Origin: Elysia crispata
Lineage: Eukaryota; Mollusca; Gastropoda; Plakobranchidae
DNA length: 64,000 nt
Assembly: GCA_033675545.1 (NCBI GenBank)
Contig: JAWDGP010006457.1
Coordinates: 62,001 to 126,000, forward strand
Direction of reading: 5' to 3'
Shown: positions 45,001 through 57,741 of the stretch, one piece after another
How positions within the stretch are numbered: the stretch's first letter is position 1
Layout of the letters: each line of letters opens with the position of its first letter
Notes under the pieces: generated by a model
Told to the model about the DNA's origin: nothing
Seen by the model: the letters and a program-made list of their open reading frames with translations, nothing else
Databases searched by the model: none
Position numbers and translations under genes: made by a program

Positions 45001-46366
45001 CCTGTGAGAGCCATTTTGATAAATAAGGAAATAATAGATGGAAATTCGTTATTTAGTTTATATCCTGAGCTTTTGTTTTCAGTCCATTGAACATAGTTTC
45101 AAATTTAGATAATGCTAAAAATTTGTTTGACAGAAAATGCAAATACTTTTTTACTTTTCAAAAGCTTTTGTTTTCAGGTAGAGCATCAAAATTGACAGGC
45201 CTACTCCATTTTTTATAATTCAATATATTTTTATATTCAATAAATGAAGTCTGCTGATTTATAATAGTTTCTAGCTTATGACTTATGCTTGAGTAAAATA
45301 AAATTGTAAAACTTCTGTGTTTGTAACTCCATAACATACACATAAAAAGTGAAGAACAGCAAAAAATACCCAAAAAAAAAGTGGCATTAAAGTTTTAATT
45401 GTAACTGAAAAACTGCATGCGATTTTCCATGAAGTTGAAAAATCAAAAGAAGTAAGGCAATGATAAACAGCTTGGTTGAACACAATGCTTTAAGCGACTA
45501 GAGCCAACAAGAAAAAATATTTATTTATATACATATAAAAAAAAAAGCTTGTGTTTAATAAAAGTATTTAGCAATGCATAAGTAGAAGCACATTTCAAAA
45601 TTATACTCACTACTATTAAAAAAAAAATGCCACTGCTCTAGCAAATTAAAATTTGGATGTTTGTGAACGCTTAGCTAATAATGAATACTTCTTTGATATA
45701 ATAAACAACAAATAAAGCTGTCAACATCAATATCAACCATAAACCATTTATTACAGCATGGATATAGAGTCATAACGCATGCTTTGTCCAAAAGGTAGAA
45801 ATATACTGAATTGCTGATTTATGGGTTTAAACCCTTAGCACACAAAATATCTTAAAGACTACCCTAAATCTATATACTGAGTACATAGCAATTAAGAAAA
45901 AAAAACGAAATATTAAGTACATCAGCCACTAAATAGGTTCCATTTAACTCAGTTCATCTGTGCCTGTTTTCTTAGTATTTTAACCATACAAATGTCTCAT
46001 AATGGAAAGGCACGTGCAAATTGGAAACATTGCAGTTTTATAAGCATCTGAGTAATATAAGACCTAGAGAGACTTCGAGAACATTTTTCATTTTAGAGCT
46101 TCATGTAGTGCACCACGCAATTCGAGATAGAGTAAAATGAATTTAGGGATGTGGGTCTTAAGAACCTCTCAAAACACCTAGCAAGACATTTAGAGTTTTG
46201 CTGAAGGATGGCATTAGAGAAAATTTAGTTGCAAATATTAAGTATTATAGTAGTGATTTTACAACCGAGTTGATAAAGTATTAAGATGACAATAAGGTAG
46301 TTTTATGATCAAATCCTTACAAGTAACATGACAGTTTTGGTGGCAAGCCATATTACATTTCAACTA

Positions 46367-46818
46367 CAGTGGAAACCTCATAAGATTAAGACTTAATAAA
46401 AGGATTCGAATTCCAAAAAAGAGGCAAAACTAAATCTATGCCTCATTGACTATGTGTACTGTGTACTGTATATGCAACAAATAACTCTCCCCTTCCCCTG
46501 TTTCACATTGCTACCAGTATCAGTGTTATTAGTGACACTTCTTTTTAAGGACATCAGCTCCCTCCTTGCTCTGGTAGAGCACTGATCAGCCTTTCTTGCG
46601 CAGGGACTAGTATTGCTTGCTGCTTGAGAGATACATGCAATACTTTTCTAATGCCTCATGGTGTAGTAAAGTCTTAGAATTAAGAGAATTGAACCAGAAA
46701 AACTTCAAAATATGAATACAATTCTAACAAAGCTAAAAGAAAAAATAACTATCATCTTGCGAAATTCGGTTTATGAGAAATTCGAATAATCGGACTTTGG
46801 CTTTAGAGGTTTCCACTG
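46367..46818. mobile_element. Tc1/mariner-pogo-like non-autonomous element, copy B
   Basis: Starts cagtggaaacctcata and ends tagaggtttccactg, with TA on both sides. 452 bp. Inverted relative to copy A at 21,481: its right end (gagaaattcgaataatcgga) is the complement of the left end of copy A, and interior words (tgctgcttgagagatacatg) also correspond. Noncoding. Confidence 0.8.
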
Positions 46819-49200
46819 TATCTATATTTTGGTCAGCCATAAGCCTGGTTTTTTTTTTAACTATAAGCATTTACAAGAAGCTCAGTGGACACAATACTAC
46901 AAAGGTCAACTTACTGTGCATTGAAAACTAGCATTTCACAAATTTCACATACATCTTATAACCATGTTAAACATATCTGTGTACATGTACGAGGGGATAA
47001 GAAAAAGTATATAAAAAGTGGAAAGGATCTCATTTGCAATCCAAATATCTACTAATATGTAGTTGGTTGTTTTGTTTTGTTTTTAAATATAACCAGAATC
47101 AGAAAATTTAAATGAAGTATTACAACCTAAAGAAATTAGTAGAAGTTTCTGATGTGAAGGGTGTGTACATGAAGCAGATGCAACATATACACCTGTGAAA
47201 ACTTATATTTTATTACTTGGATAAAAATGTATAAGCTTCAAAATTAAACATGACTTTAAACTATTAACTAAGTCAAAAGCAAATATTAGAGGCTACTCTT
47301 TTTGCCACTGTATCGATGGTCAAAAATAGGACCATTTAAATTCCATACAACTTCTTTTAAATGATTTTTCAAACGCTTTAATTTTTGACAAAGAAATATT
47401 GTATGGCACAACCCTTTCAGCAGTCACTGGATGTCATCAAAACTTTTTATGAATGAAGTGTGATAAATGAGCGGTTTGTTTTCTCCTTGACATCCTTTTC
47501 TAATTACCTTACAAAATGTGAGAGGCAAATCAAAACAAGGCTGTTTCTATACAATGTTATCAGATTATATCTTCTTAGTTTCCAGAGAAATTCAACTAAA
47601 AGAAAAGAAAAAAAAAGCTATGCAGTTTAAATTCTAAATACTTTTCTGTTTATGTGGAGCAATCAGAAAATTGAGTAAGCATATCAGTTATGATATTTGA
47701 AAATGACCAACCAGCAATTTAAAAAGAACTCATAAGAATGGTCAATTATTTGCAGAATCAAATATTGTGTATTCTGAATCAAAGTTTTGAAATTCAAAAG
47801 AATGATCTCAGTTTTGATTTAAGTTAAAATATTGCTGTAATAATTCAAAATTTAAAAAGGAAAAAAATGAGCAAAACAGCCTCATTTAAAACACTGGAAG
47901 CAAAGTCAAATTGAAAAAGTAGATGCATAGTTGATGAATAGCAATAATAAAAACTAAAAATATTATAAATATTTTAACAGCATGTAATGTATTGAAGCCT
48001 TGCTTCTTTACAAAAAAAAAAAAGACTTTCATTGCATTGCAAGGTAAAGCACACATGAAGCTAATACTTCCTATTTGACAATGATGGTGCTGGAAGCTCG
48101 GGGTAAATATAAGATTCTATATACCTATTGAAAGATAGGTCTTCTTCAGTTCAGATTTACAAAATACCCATATATACTGTTGCAGCAAAGAACTTGGAGA
48201 AGCAAAAAGTGAAATGAAATGCTTATTTCCTCAAGCTATATAAATTTCACACAAGTGATTACAACATGCACAAGCTTTGTACTCCAAATCTTCAAAAAGG
48301 ATTCAAATTCCATTCAATCAACCAAGTTGCAAATGCTGGCAATCATTAAATTTGTATACTGAAAACTTGCCAAGAAAACATAACTCTTCTATGCTTTAAG
48401 CACTAACAGCATTGGTTTAATCAATTAAAAGCCACATATCACTAAATATGTAAGGAAAATAAAAATTGAAAGATCAGACACATATTGAAAGATTTCCATT
48501 TTTTAAGGCGATGAGTTGTGTGTAAGAAAGGACCAACTGAATATGGTCATGACTTGATTATTTCATGAAGTGATAGGAGTTATAATGACAACAATTAAAG
48601 TATGATTTGGAAACCAAAATGTTGTACAATTGGAAAAAAAATGGGATAAACAGAAGACAAAATTTTTATGAAAGTTTTAGACTACGTCATATTCATCATC
48701 TATCTCTCCTTAAAATAATTTCAAAGTGATCACATTTGTGATATGATAAGAGTTGGCATGATCTATAAGAGAAAATTTGTAATAAAAAAAAAGTATATTT
48801 TCAATGAAAGTCCAGCAATATGATGAAATGTGCCATAAAAATTTTCAGAATGATCAATTTTGCACTTAAAATTTCAGACTGTATCCAATCAAAAATGTCG
48901 ATATAATGATGATAATCAGCAGCTTAAAAGCTAATATTTCACATTTTTTACAAAGACTTATAAAATAGAAATAAGTGAATGTGCTTACTCAAATCAACAC
49001 TCATTTGCTGATGTAAATAGATTTGTAATTTTAACACAAAAATGAAAATTACATTGAAACTAATGCATGCAATTTTTTTTTAATCCAAAGAAATCTTCAG
49101 TCGCAAGTTTCCAAGATCTCTGCTGATTTCTCTTTCCACATCACTAGATTTGATGTTGCCCACTTGATGGCAAAACTTCCCCACGACCCGTCCTATGCAC

Positions 49201-49275
49201 TTACAGTGCATTGATTGGACCATCCCCAGATTCTGAAATCTCTCTTTTCTTTTGGGCTTCCTTAATGCGGTTATC
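49201..49275 (-). CDS. STMN: Stathmin exon 6 (C-terminus)
   Basis: Acceptor TTTCTCCAG|GATAACCGC; DNRIKEAQKKREISESGDGP then INAL and TAA at 49203-49201. The stop overlaps a donor-like ACTG|TAAGTG context, so a longer alternative C-terminus is conceivable. Confidence 0.85.
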   Translation of the reverse strand, partial: DNRIKEAQKKREISESGDGPINAL

Positions 49276-52200
49276 CTGGAGAAATGATTAATAAAAAAAG
49301 AATTATACCAAAGCTCGAACTATATTTTTGTATGGCAAATCCATCCATAATGTAAAGGTCTCATTTTGCAACACATTATTGAAGTCATTTTTATTGACCT
49401 CTCTAGATTAATAATAATCCATAAAAGAACAAAAAAAAAAAAAAAAAAATAACTGTGATATCAGGAGACATTAATTTCTTTAGAAATCACAATGCATATA
49501 CTTTTTAAACTTTTTTTTTGTAATTTAAAATTGTGACACACTGATTAAAAAAAATACATAATCTCAATGGAAACTATGCCGGCTGCCTGTGGCACATTAA
49601 AACACTAACGTTGAGCCATTTTAATATGTCAAAAGAAAAAAATGTCAATAAATGTTAAGGCCTATTAAAGAACATAACTAGTATGATGCTACAATATTGA
49701 AGCATTGACATACGTTATACAAGACTAGTACCTTGAGAAATATATATAAAACTAGGTATTTATCGCTACTGTACAATATTCCATGTCATTTTAAGTTCAC
49801 AGAATTTTTCAGACTATTGTAATGCTATTATCGATAAATAAAATATTGAAAATAAACAATAAATTCTTCTTCCATGTCTTTTACTCTAGTGCAAGCTTGA
49901 TAAACCTTGTCTCTGCTTAAAGAGTTTCAGTCCAATTGAGACAATATGGTATTAGGATTGGAGAGAGTCTTTTTTTCTCCCAAACTGCACATTCAGTAAA
50001 TGCAATATAAGTTCAATTGAATGAAATCTTCTCATAAACATCTAACATAGCCACTATACATAAACAGATAGTCTTGGTAACAGTTTGGCAGATACTGTTT
50101 AGAAAGAGATTCCATTGATTTTTGTACATTAACTCCACTTGGAGCTTTTCAGTGCTTTCCCACATTCTAGACTCCTTGTCCGCGCTCATTCCATTAAATA
50201 TCTATCGATCCATTGTTGTATGGTATGTTCTGCAGATGCCATGTCTTCAATCCTCCTTGTTAGGACTACATAAGATCATAAGCACATTTATGTTCTTATA
50301 AGAGAGAGAGAGAGAGAGGAGGGAAGAAATATAACACCATGTTGTTGTATCTGAGCTTCTCCCTATTCTCAAGTGATATCTAATTGAACTAATCATTAAC
50401 ACGAAATCAGCCAATGCCTAAGAATTAACAACGAACTGACCCGTTCAGCCATCCTCTCCTGCAATGCTGCAAGTTGTTCTTCACGATTCCTCAAGGCATT
50501 CTCCATTTTTTGGACCAATTGCTCGTTGAGTTCATCAGAAACCTGGCTCCTGTTCTCACTCGCAGCGCATACTTCACTAATGTGGGCAGCCTGGTTAATA
50601 GACAACAGTAAGTATTGAAAATTTAAATAAAGAAAACCAATTTATAATGAGGGGGGGGCTTGAAAGGAGATAAGTAAATAGTACACATCTTAAACAAAAT
50701 TCAAATTAATGCTTATCACCCAATTTTAAAGAAATACATTAAATTAAAGGTAATACTAAATTTTAGTTAATATCAAAACATAATTTCAAAAATTAAAACC
50801 TTTTGTGCAAGCAAATTGTGTACCAATAAGTTTTCTGTCATTAACCAAATTGTGTTCAACTCATTACAAAGAGCATAAAGCAAAGCAAATAAGCAAATAA
50901 TTAAAAAAAAGCAACGCAAGAGGCCAAAATGATAATACTGCTTAAGGTATTATATGTCAAATTTATTAAGATTTATCCTTGAAGGTTATTGAGGATTTAT
51001 GAGCATAACAAAAGTTGTGGCGAATGGAAAGGAAATATATAGCTGTTTGAAACTTTAACACATAATGGTAAAAAGAGGGTTCATAACAGTGTAATGATAA
51101 TTTGCTTGTACTAATAGGTACTGGGTACACTATATTAGTATTATAATTGTTTAATGAGATTTTTTGTTTTGTTTTTGTATTTTTATATGCATGATCATGA
51201 GATTAAAATAACCAATGTGAAAATCACTTCTCTAGACATTTTTCTGACTTTCTATCAAAATAAAATCATGAAATCTAACTTTAGCCAGCTAGATAGCAAT
51301 ATGATCTCTTCATTAAATGAAATCATTATGTCTAACAAGATCTTAAGTAAGGAGAACAGCCAAGTTGAAAACTTGACAATAAAAGAGTACTGATATGTTG
51401 TATCGCCTGTTTGCACATGAATTATAATGTTTGCTTCCAATAACAAAATTCTCTCCAAGCCTAACCTTATCTGTAACAAAAAAAAAAAAAGGCTCCTACA
51501 ATGTTTTAATTTGTAGTAAGCATATCCTGCAACAAAAGGGCTATTTTCTATTAGTTATGTTTTCACGGGAGCAGAAGAAAAAACAAAAGAGACTGGTTCA
51601 TGAGATTGACACATAACTGAATAACTGCATTTCTTATCAACAAAATTTTGCAAACAAAAAGGTCTTTCATGAGTCTAGTTCTTTGCCACAGGAACCAAAA
51701 GCATCACAAATAATTGATGCTCCAAATAAAGAACCAATAGAGCAAGAACCTGCTATAAAATACATGTATGGCCGATCAGGTATAATGTAATCCATGAGGT
51801 CCTTTTTTAATCTTAGGTCATGTGTTGCAAATCTCCAAGATCTAAAACAACAACAGATTTGCTTTCTAAAACTCTGTTGGATTATGATAAGGGTTATTTA
51901 TTGTCAGAAATCACCAAATCTCCATATTCCAGATGCCTTGGTTCTATGTCCACAGGCAATGGTCTAGCGAAAAAGATTCGATAAGTACACGGGGAGGAAA
52001 AAAGAAAGAAATAAAAGGCAAGGTTATCTTTACAACAGTAATCAGTCACACATTAAAGATCACCTATGTTGCAGTGGTAATCCTGGCCAGATTTTTTTAT
52101 GGGTTGTTCATAATTCCAATATTGCAATCATCTTAATTTTTTTTTTCAAAAACACAACATAAGAAAAATCAGCACAATTTAACTCAGAAACTAGCTCATA

Positions 52201-55200
52201 ACTTGAGAGGGAAAATCGATAAAACAAGTAGTGGTCTCATAAATTCTGCAAGTGAAACAAATTCAATAATTTTTAGAGGCAAAAATAAAATAACTTAAGC
52301 AAAGAGCCAGTAACAATAAATATGACACTTGAAATGTTGGTGAAATGCTTTTTCTTAAACAAGAAAAAATGCCACTTCATGGATGGAAACAAAGAGTTTT
52401 CCTCAATGTTATACTTGTTTATCTTGTTTAAACTGTAGGGAAAAAAAGGGCCTGCACATGCAAACAAAATGACTTTAGGGAGATATACATGTGCCATGCG
52501 GCTACCCATCTGTTAAGCTCGAATCAGCATGTTTTCAAACAAAAAAAAACAGCAAAGCAAAGCAAACAATATACATTCACAGTAAGCGTCTGGGATCAAC
52601 AGAAAATAGATGACAAGATAATGCAAACATAGAATATAAAGTACGTATTGTAAGCAGTTCACAGTTTTAATGCAGCCACATATTTTGTTGAAAAGAAAAC
52701 ATGGGCATATGAGGGGAAAAACTGCTGTAAACTTACATGTTCTTTCAATTTTGTCAGCATCCCTTTCAACTGATTTTGTCGGTTTTCTTCATAAGTTTCC
52801 ATTTTCTTTGAAAGCTTCTCCTCTGATTTAGCTTCAAATTCTCTCACCATTTCTTCTCCTGCATTTTGAACCTCTTGAACTTTAAGGCTCTACTTGCCCA
52901 TTAGGGAAGTTTGGAAGGAAAGAACAGAAGAAAATAAAAAAAAGGAATAAACTTAAGGATTAGTTTGAAAGAAAATAGCAAAATGAAAGATCTGACTGAT
53001 AATTAAGAATAAAAAATAAAAAACAAACTCAAACAACATATCACTTTAACTGCTATTGACTAATCTTATCAAGAGAGTACCATAAAAGAAAAATAAGCAA
53101 TTTCTCTCTGCAACTGATTTCTCACAGAATATCTAACAGAAAAAAAAAGTAATATATACAGAAAGGAAATAAAATATGGGACTTGCAACTTGGTCCATTT
53201 TTGCAAAAAGGTCGGACTTGAAATTAAACAAATATAAAAGAAATGTTAAAGTGCTTAAATAATGACCCAGATTACAAGTAATCTTAGTAAAGCAAACTTT
53301 TATCTGAGACAATGTAAACAATTTACTGCATATCAATTACTATTATTGGAAATTTTTGTGTTTTGATGTGATTTCCCCCCCCCCCACATCCCTTTTTTTC
53401 TACAGATCTGACTTTATTTCATAAATTAAACATAGGTTTAATAATCCTAAATGTAATTAAGTAAATATCACAAAAAAAGAACAACACACATGTATCATAT
53501 CCATCATGAAACAATGAAAGGAAAACTAAAAAAAAATAATACATTTCCAAATTTATCCCCCATTTGATCAGCTTTGCAGAAACGACAGAGTTGAGAGTCC
53601 CAAAAATATAACCATCAATTTTTTAGTAAAAATTTCATGCAAATAAGAGTGCAAATTACTTTAAAATCTGTCTGGTGCCCAGTCCAAATGATTCAAATGT
53701 TGCCTTTATCACATTTGAGCGAGTCGCTTTACTTCGGAACAATACATTTTCCTACCTTCTAAATGGTCAAAATTCTCTTAAAATTATCAGTACTCTCCAA
53801 AATATCTCATTTCTAGATTTTGTAAAACAATACAAAAAAGTGAAATTTATACTTTTCAAATTCAAATTTCTGACATCTGATTCATTTGAACTGATTTTGA
53901 GAAAAATAGATTCATACGAAAACAAATACATAGAACTTTGGGTACCTGTGCATCTAAAAATCGACAATAACTTTGTCTCCTAAAAAATGTCATTAACTAA
54001 TGATCTTCACAAACACTACAACTATTGCTCATTGAATCTACAATTTGTGATACAGGTGGATAGACTATATCTTTGCTCTTCTCCTGTGATATGTACCTCC
54101 CTTCAGGAACAAACTACATATAATTTCATAATTTTCACAACATGAGATCAAAAAACCAAAACAGATTTAAATAGAGTTATATGCAAGGAAATGAGAAGCA
54201 CAGAGGCATTTCTATAAAAGGACTGAGGCTCAGTCTAAAGATTGAAAAAAAAGGAGCAAAATTGGCCCTCGGATTTACTATAAAGAAAAAAAAAATACTC
54301 ACATGCTCCCGCAGACGTTCCTGAAGGGCTCTAATTTGCTGCTCTCTGTTCTCTTTTCTGATTTCCATGCTGCGTCGCAGTTTTTCTTTGGTTTTCTGAC
54401 AGAATTTTTCACTTTCACACTGTGCCTTACTCATGACTTCAAGAGCTTTTTGGCGCTCTTTTGCCAGTTGCTCCATGCGCTCCTGCTCAAGTTGCTGAGT
54501 ACAAGGAGAATAAGAAAAAAAAAATCTGTTGTTGGAGTCACTTAACACATTCTACATTTAACTTCAAGGGGATATGAAAATTTGGATAGTGAGGTAAGGG
54601 TGGTAATCCTTGCCGAGACATTTGGAAACAGAAACCTATTGGTAGAGAAAGCATGTTATCTCTAGACTTCAAATGAGAGTTGATTACCAAATTATCTGTA
54701 TGTTTTTTGTCCAAGAAGAAGCTCAGTTAAGAGTGATTGTAAAAATGATCATGATACCGCAGATTTTAACTCCATAAATAATTACCTTGTTTAATATGTC
54801 TCTGTTTCTATTTTTACTGTTTTTCTACTCAATCATCCTAACTTACACAAAAAGAATAAGACAATAAAAGATTTTTTTTAAAAAGCAAAAGAAATCTCAC
54901 ACTTTTGCGAAATTCTGCTCTTTTCAACTTGTTGGCAATTTGCTCTTGAGATACTTCCCGCTTTTTGACAGGTTCCCTAGGTGACAGCTGAACAGGCTTG
55001 GAGTTCTCAATTTGAGCAGGTTTCAGGATCACATCGAAGCTGATGCCTCCCTGTTTGGCTTTCTGGCTCTCTGACATTGATAAATCAAAAACACTGCAAT
55101 TTGGACACATGTCTATGCCATTTCTAAGTATAAAGAAAATGTTACAAAGTTAAACACATCAAACTCAATTTTTGTCATACATTCTACAAGATTATGTAAT

Positions 55201-57681
55201 GTTTTCTCTTGAAACAATCCATTTAAAATACTGACTTGGGGAGAGAAAAGTTTCTGTGCAAAATATTTATGTCAACATTAGGTTTCGAAATTGATTATTT
55301 TGGTGGTTCTGTGAAAATATTTCTCCTTTCTGTGGACTTTGCCAAAGATCCACAGATTACTTTTGCTGTATTTTTAATGATGAATGGACAAAAATTAAAA
55401 GGCATAGCTTCAATAAAAATATTACAGAATTTAGCATGAAGATAAACAGTATGCAGGTAGTAACGATTGGAATTTGGAATTGTCAGAATAAATGGTGTAA
55501 CTTTTATGTCCTAAATTTTGAAACTGATTTCACTTTTGATCTGTTGAAATGGAAATTGGGATTGAGAACTATTGTCACATCTTGACGTTTGCCATGAACA
55601 CATGAGATGATTATTGTATCTTCTTATACAACAGCTAGTTTTCCTAAATGATTATCAAAGTAAATCTGAAAATGTATATTTTACCAAATGAGAAAATTCA
55701 ATTTTTAAGATTAGCAGATTACATTAATTGTGACAGAAAATGTAAAAATAAGTGTCTTTAAAAATATTTTTTATTTTACTTTTTTGTATTTAAGATCACA
55801 AATATTATAAGTAAAAAACGAAAAATGTGTCTGTTCCTATCTGCAATCATTAACAGTTTTAAAAACAAACTTTATTAACTGAAAAGTGTGGATGGCTCAC
55901 AGTATGTACTTCCATAAAAGAGCAATACAATTTATAAAGAAAATGTTATCTTGGGTGCCAAATTTTCTGTGCATTCAGAGGTAATATCATTTTTAGAAGC
56001 ATATTATAAATTACTTGTGGCCTAAATTCAGATAATTAAAGAAACAGGTTGGGAAACAAGCTATTAGCGGTCTTATCCACATTTTTCAACATGAACCCAA
56101 ATGGTGAGTCTTTTCTTCAGTCCTTAATCAAATTTTTTAATCTGTATTTGGTTATAGCCCCTTTACAACAAATTCCAAACATTTCAGATATTTTTCTGCT
56201 CCACCCAGCCTACTTCTCTCTCATCCCAACCCCTCAAGTATGCTTTCACATAAGGGTACAAGATGTGAGGACCTGGAGCAAAGTGCTGGCAGACTGAAGA
56301 GCAAAAGTATCTGACACTGTTAGAAGCAAAAAAAAAATCTTTTTGATGCACATTTTCTCTTTTCAAGAACATGCACAATTAATTTTATAAATATATAAAA
56401 CAATTTCTTTTTTTTTAAGTTTTTGATGGAGCCCTGAAAAACAGGAACTTGAAAAACATTGTGAATAATTTACAAATCATTTTGTGATAAGTTTATTTGA
56501 TCTTATAGAAAAATGGAACGTAAAATTAGAAATTGTCCAAGTTGGTATGTTGGGCCTTAATCTGACATTAATTCAATCCATCATATGTTTAAAAAAATGA
56601 TGCCTTTATCAAATTATGCATAATTTCACATAATTACTTAATTACTTGCACTTTTCAAATGATGAGCATTGATAAAGACACGAAGTTAAAAAGCTTGAAG
56701 CAAAAATAAAAGCGATATACTGATCGAAAATAAGAACAGGAGACGTGAGATGCACAAATGGTTGCATATAATACATATAAAATTACCTTTGCCTTTCAAC
56801 ACCACGACAGCATCATATGCCTGTCGATTTGGGTGTATACGATGCTGAACAGTTTTCTTTTTTTGAGCTTCTCTCATGCAAAGAAAACTGAACAAGTTGC
56901 ATACTTAAAGATCCAGTGAGCAGCATGATAATAAAAGAGAGACATAGTGAGATTTAATCCAATTTCCGCAGGATGCATGAGCTCTCATGCAATTCATAGT
57001 TAAAATATCAAGGCAGAAAAGCTGTCGGATAATAAAGTTTTAGTAATATGGGAGCAAACGCTAGACTAAGGGATACCTTCAGTTTAAAAAAAAAATCACT
57101 AAAGCTATGAAGCTTGCAATTTTAATCAGAAGTTTTTATACAAATTTTGAAAAATAACTTGTTCCAAAGCCAAACACATCTTTAATTTTGTTTCAATTTA
57201 AGATACAACACCTCAGAATTAGAAGAATATTTAAACAAACTGCAAATATTTTCATATTCCTTTATTGGGTACAAAGAAGTAAATATGTGAGATCTAAAGT
57301 CTCTGCAGGTGGTGAGTTATACACAAAGCCATAACCCAATCATAATTTTCAAGAATGAAGGAAGGATGCAAGCCATTATTACCTAGACATTGAAACAGTC
57401 TCTGAAAGAGGGAATTTGATTTATTTTTTAAAACGTTTAAAGGATAAAATATTTCAATAATAAAAATTCAGTTATACAGATATTAAATAATTGTTTTACA
57501 ACATAAGGTGCAAATATGTGGTGACAGCTAGTTACACTATTCAAATATTTTATTCAAGAAAGTTTTTCTTAATCTCTATTAAATATCATTCTTAAAATTA
57601 AAATCATACTGAGTTCAGATCTTGGTAAATTCTAATATTTTTTAACAAGGTAAAAACAGATCATGACTCACCGGCAGACAT
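49201..57681 (-). CDS. STMN: Stathmin gene with extended tubulin-binding region (overall model)
   Basis: Six coding exons (57672-57681, 54901-55070, 54303-54494, 52737-52889, 50441-50590, 49201-49275) total 750 nt, 249 aa plus stop. Residues 12-60 (GISFDVILKPAQ...LSPREPVKKREVSQEQIANK) match the stathmin start (AFELILSP...LSPPKKKDLSLEEIQKK). The helical remainder has repeats of E-[KQ]-L-x3-M-E-x4-[EN]-N-R at about residues 97, 148 and 198, so with the first repeat (residues about 44-94) there are four predicted tubulin-binding repeats; vertebrate stathmin (about 149 aa) has two. Drosophila stathmins are known to have three or four. Role: sequesters alpha/beta-tubulin and promotes microtubule disassembly, switched off by phosphorylation. 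Ser33 (LSPRE) and Ser60 (FRKS) correspond to the vertebrate Ser38 and Ser63 sites. All splice phases agree. Complete in the window. Confidence 0.92.
50441..50590 (-). CDS. STMN: Stathmin exon 5 (tubulin-binding repeat 4)
   Basis: 50 codons, phase 0-0. Acceptor TCTATTAACCAG|GCTGCC; donor CGG|GTCAGT is less typical. NEQLVQKMENALRNREEQL and AALQERMAER again follow the repeat pattern. Confidence 0.87.
52737..52889 (-). CDS. STMN: Stathmin exon 4 (tubulin-binding repeat 3)
   Basis: 51 codons, phase 0-0. Acceptor GGGCAAGTAG|AGCCTT, donor GAACAT|GTAAGT. EEKLSKKMETYEENRQNQLK repeats the exon 3 pattern EKLRRSMEIRKENREQQ. The donor context matches that of exon 3 (GA[GA]CAT|GT), supporting exon duplication. 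Confidence 0.88.
54303..54494 (-). CDS. STMN: Stathmin exon 3 (tubulin-binding repeats 1-2)
   Basis: 64 codons, phase 0-0. QLEQERMEQLAKERQKALEV, then EKLRRSMEIRKENREQQ, corresponding to the two repeats of vertebrate stathmin. Acceptor CTTGTACTCAG, donor GAGCAT|GTGAGT. Confidence 0.92.
54901..55070 (-). CDS. STMN: Stathmin exon 2 (regulatory domain)
   Basis: Residues 4-60. Acceptor GATTTATCAATGTCAG|AGAGCC (phase 1), donor AAAAGT|GTGAGA (phase 0). Carries the phospho-regulatory region with LSPRE and ends at the RKS motif. A second acceptor upstream (TTTTCTTTATACTTAG at 55139-55124) would extend the exon and give a separate start at 55110, MCPNCSVFDLSMSESQ. Confidence 0.88.
56787..56877 (-). 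CDS. STMN: Possible alternative first coding exon of stathmin
   Basis: Open frame from ATG at 56877, MREAQKKKTVQHRIHPNRQA and then YDAVVVLKGK, ending in phase 1 at GGCAAAG|GTAATT, which joins the second exon as K-E-S-Q. Basic N-terminus, no known match. A TTGTTCAG acceptor lies upstream, so it could also be spliced to a leader. The phase match may be chance (one in three). Confidence 0.3.
57388..57493 (-). repeat. Inverted copy of the fold-back core
   Basis: Reverse complement of 63269-63376 with one or two differences over about 106 bp (for example ccctctttcagagactg here versus cactctttcagagactg there). Lies in the intron upstream of exon 2, without the TCTAGA arms. Confidence 0.9.
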
Positions 57682-57741
57682 GTTGCTCTTTGCTTGACTA
57701 TTAGATTTCTATGTCCTGTAGAACAATGTTCCCAAGCTAGA
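57672..57741 (-). CDS. STMN: Stathmin exon with start codon (5' UTR plus MSA)
   Basis: Acceptor GCTCTCTTCTAG|CTTGGG gives an exon starting near 57736 with untranslated leader; ATG at 57681-57679, coding ATG TCT GCC G, then donor GTGAGT. Phase 1 joins the second exon as M-S-A-E-S-Q. Only 57672-57681 is coding. Confidence 0.75.
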
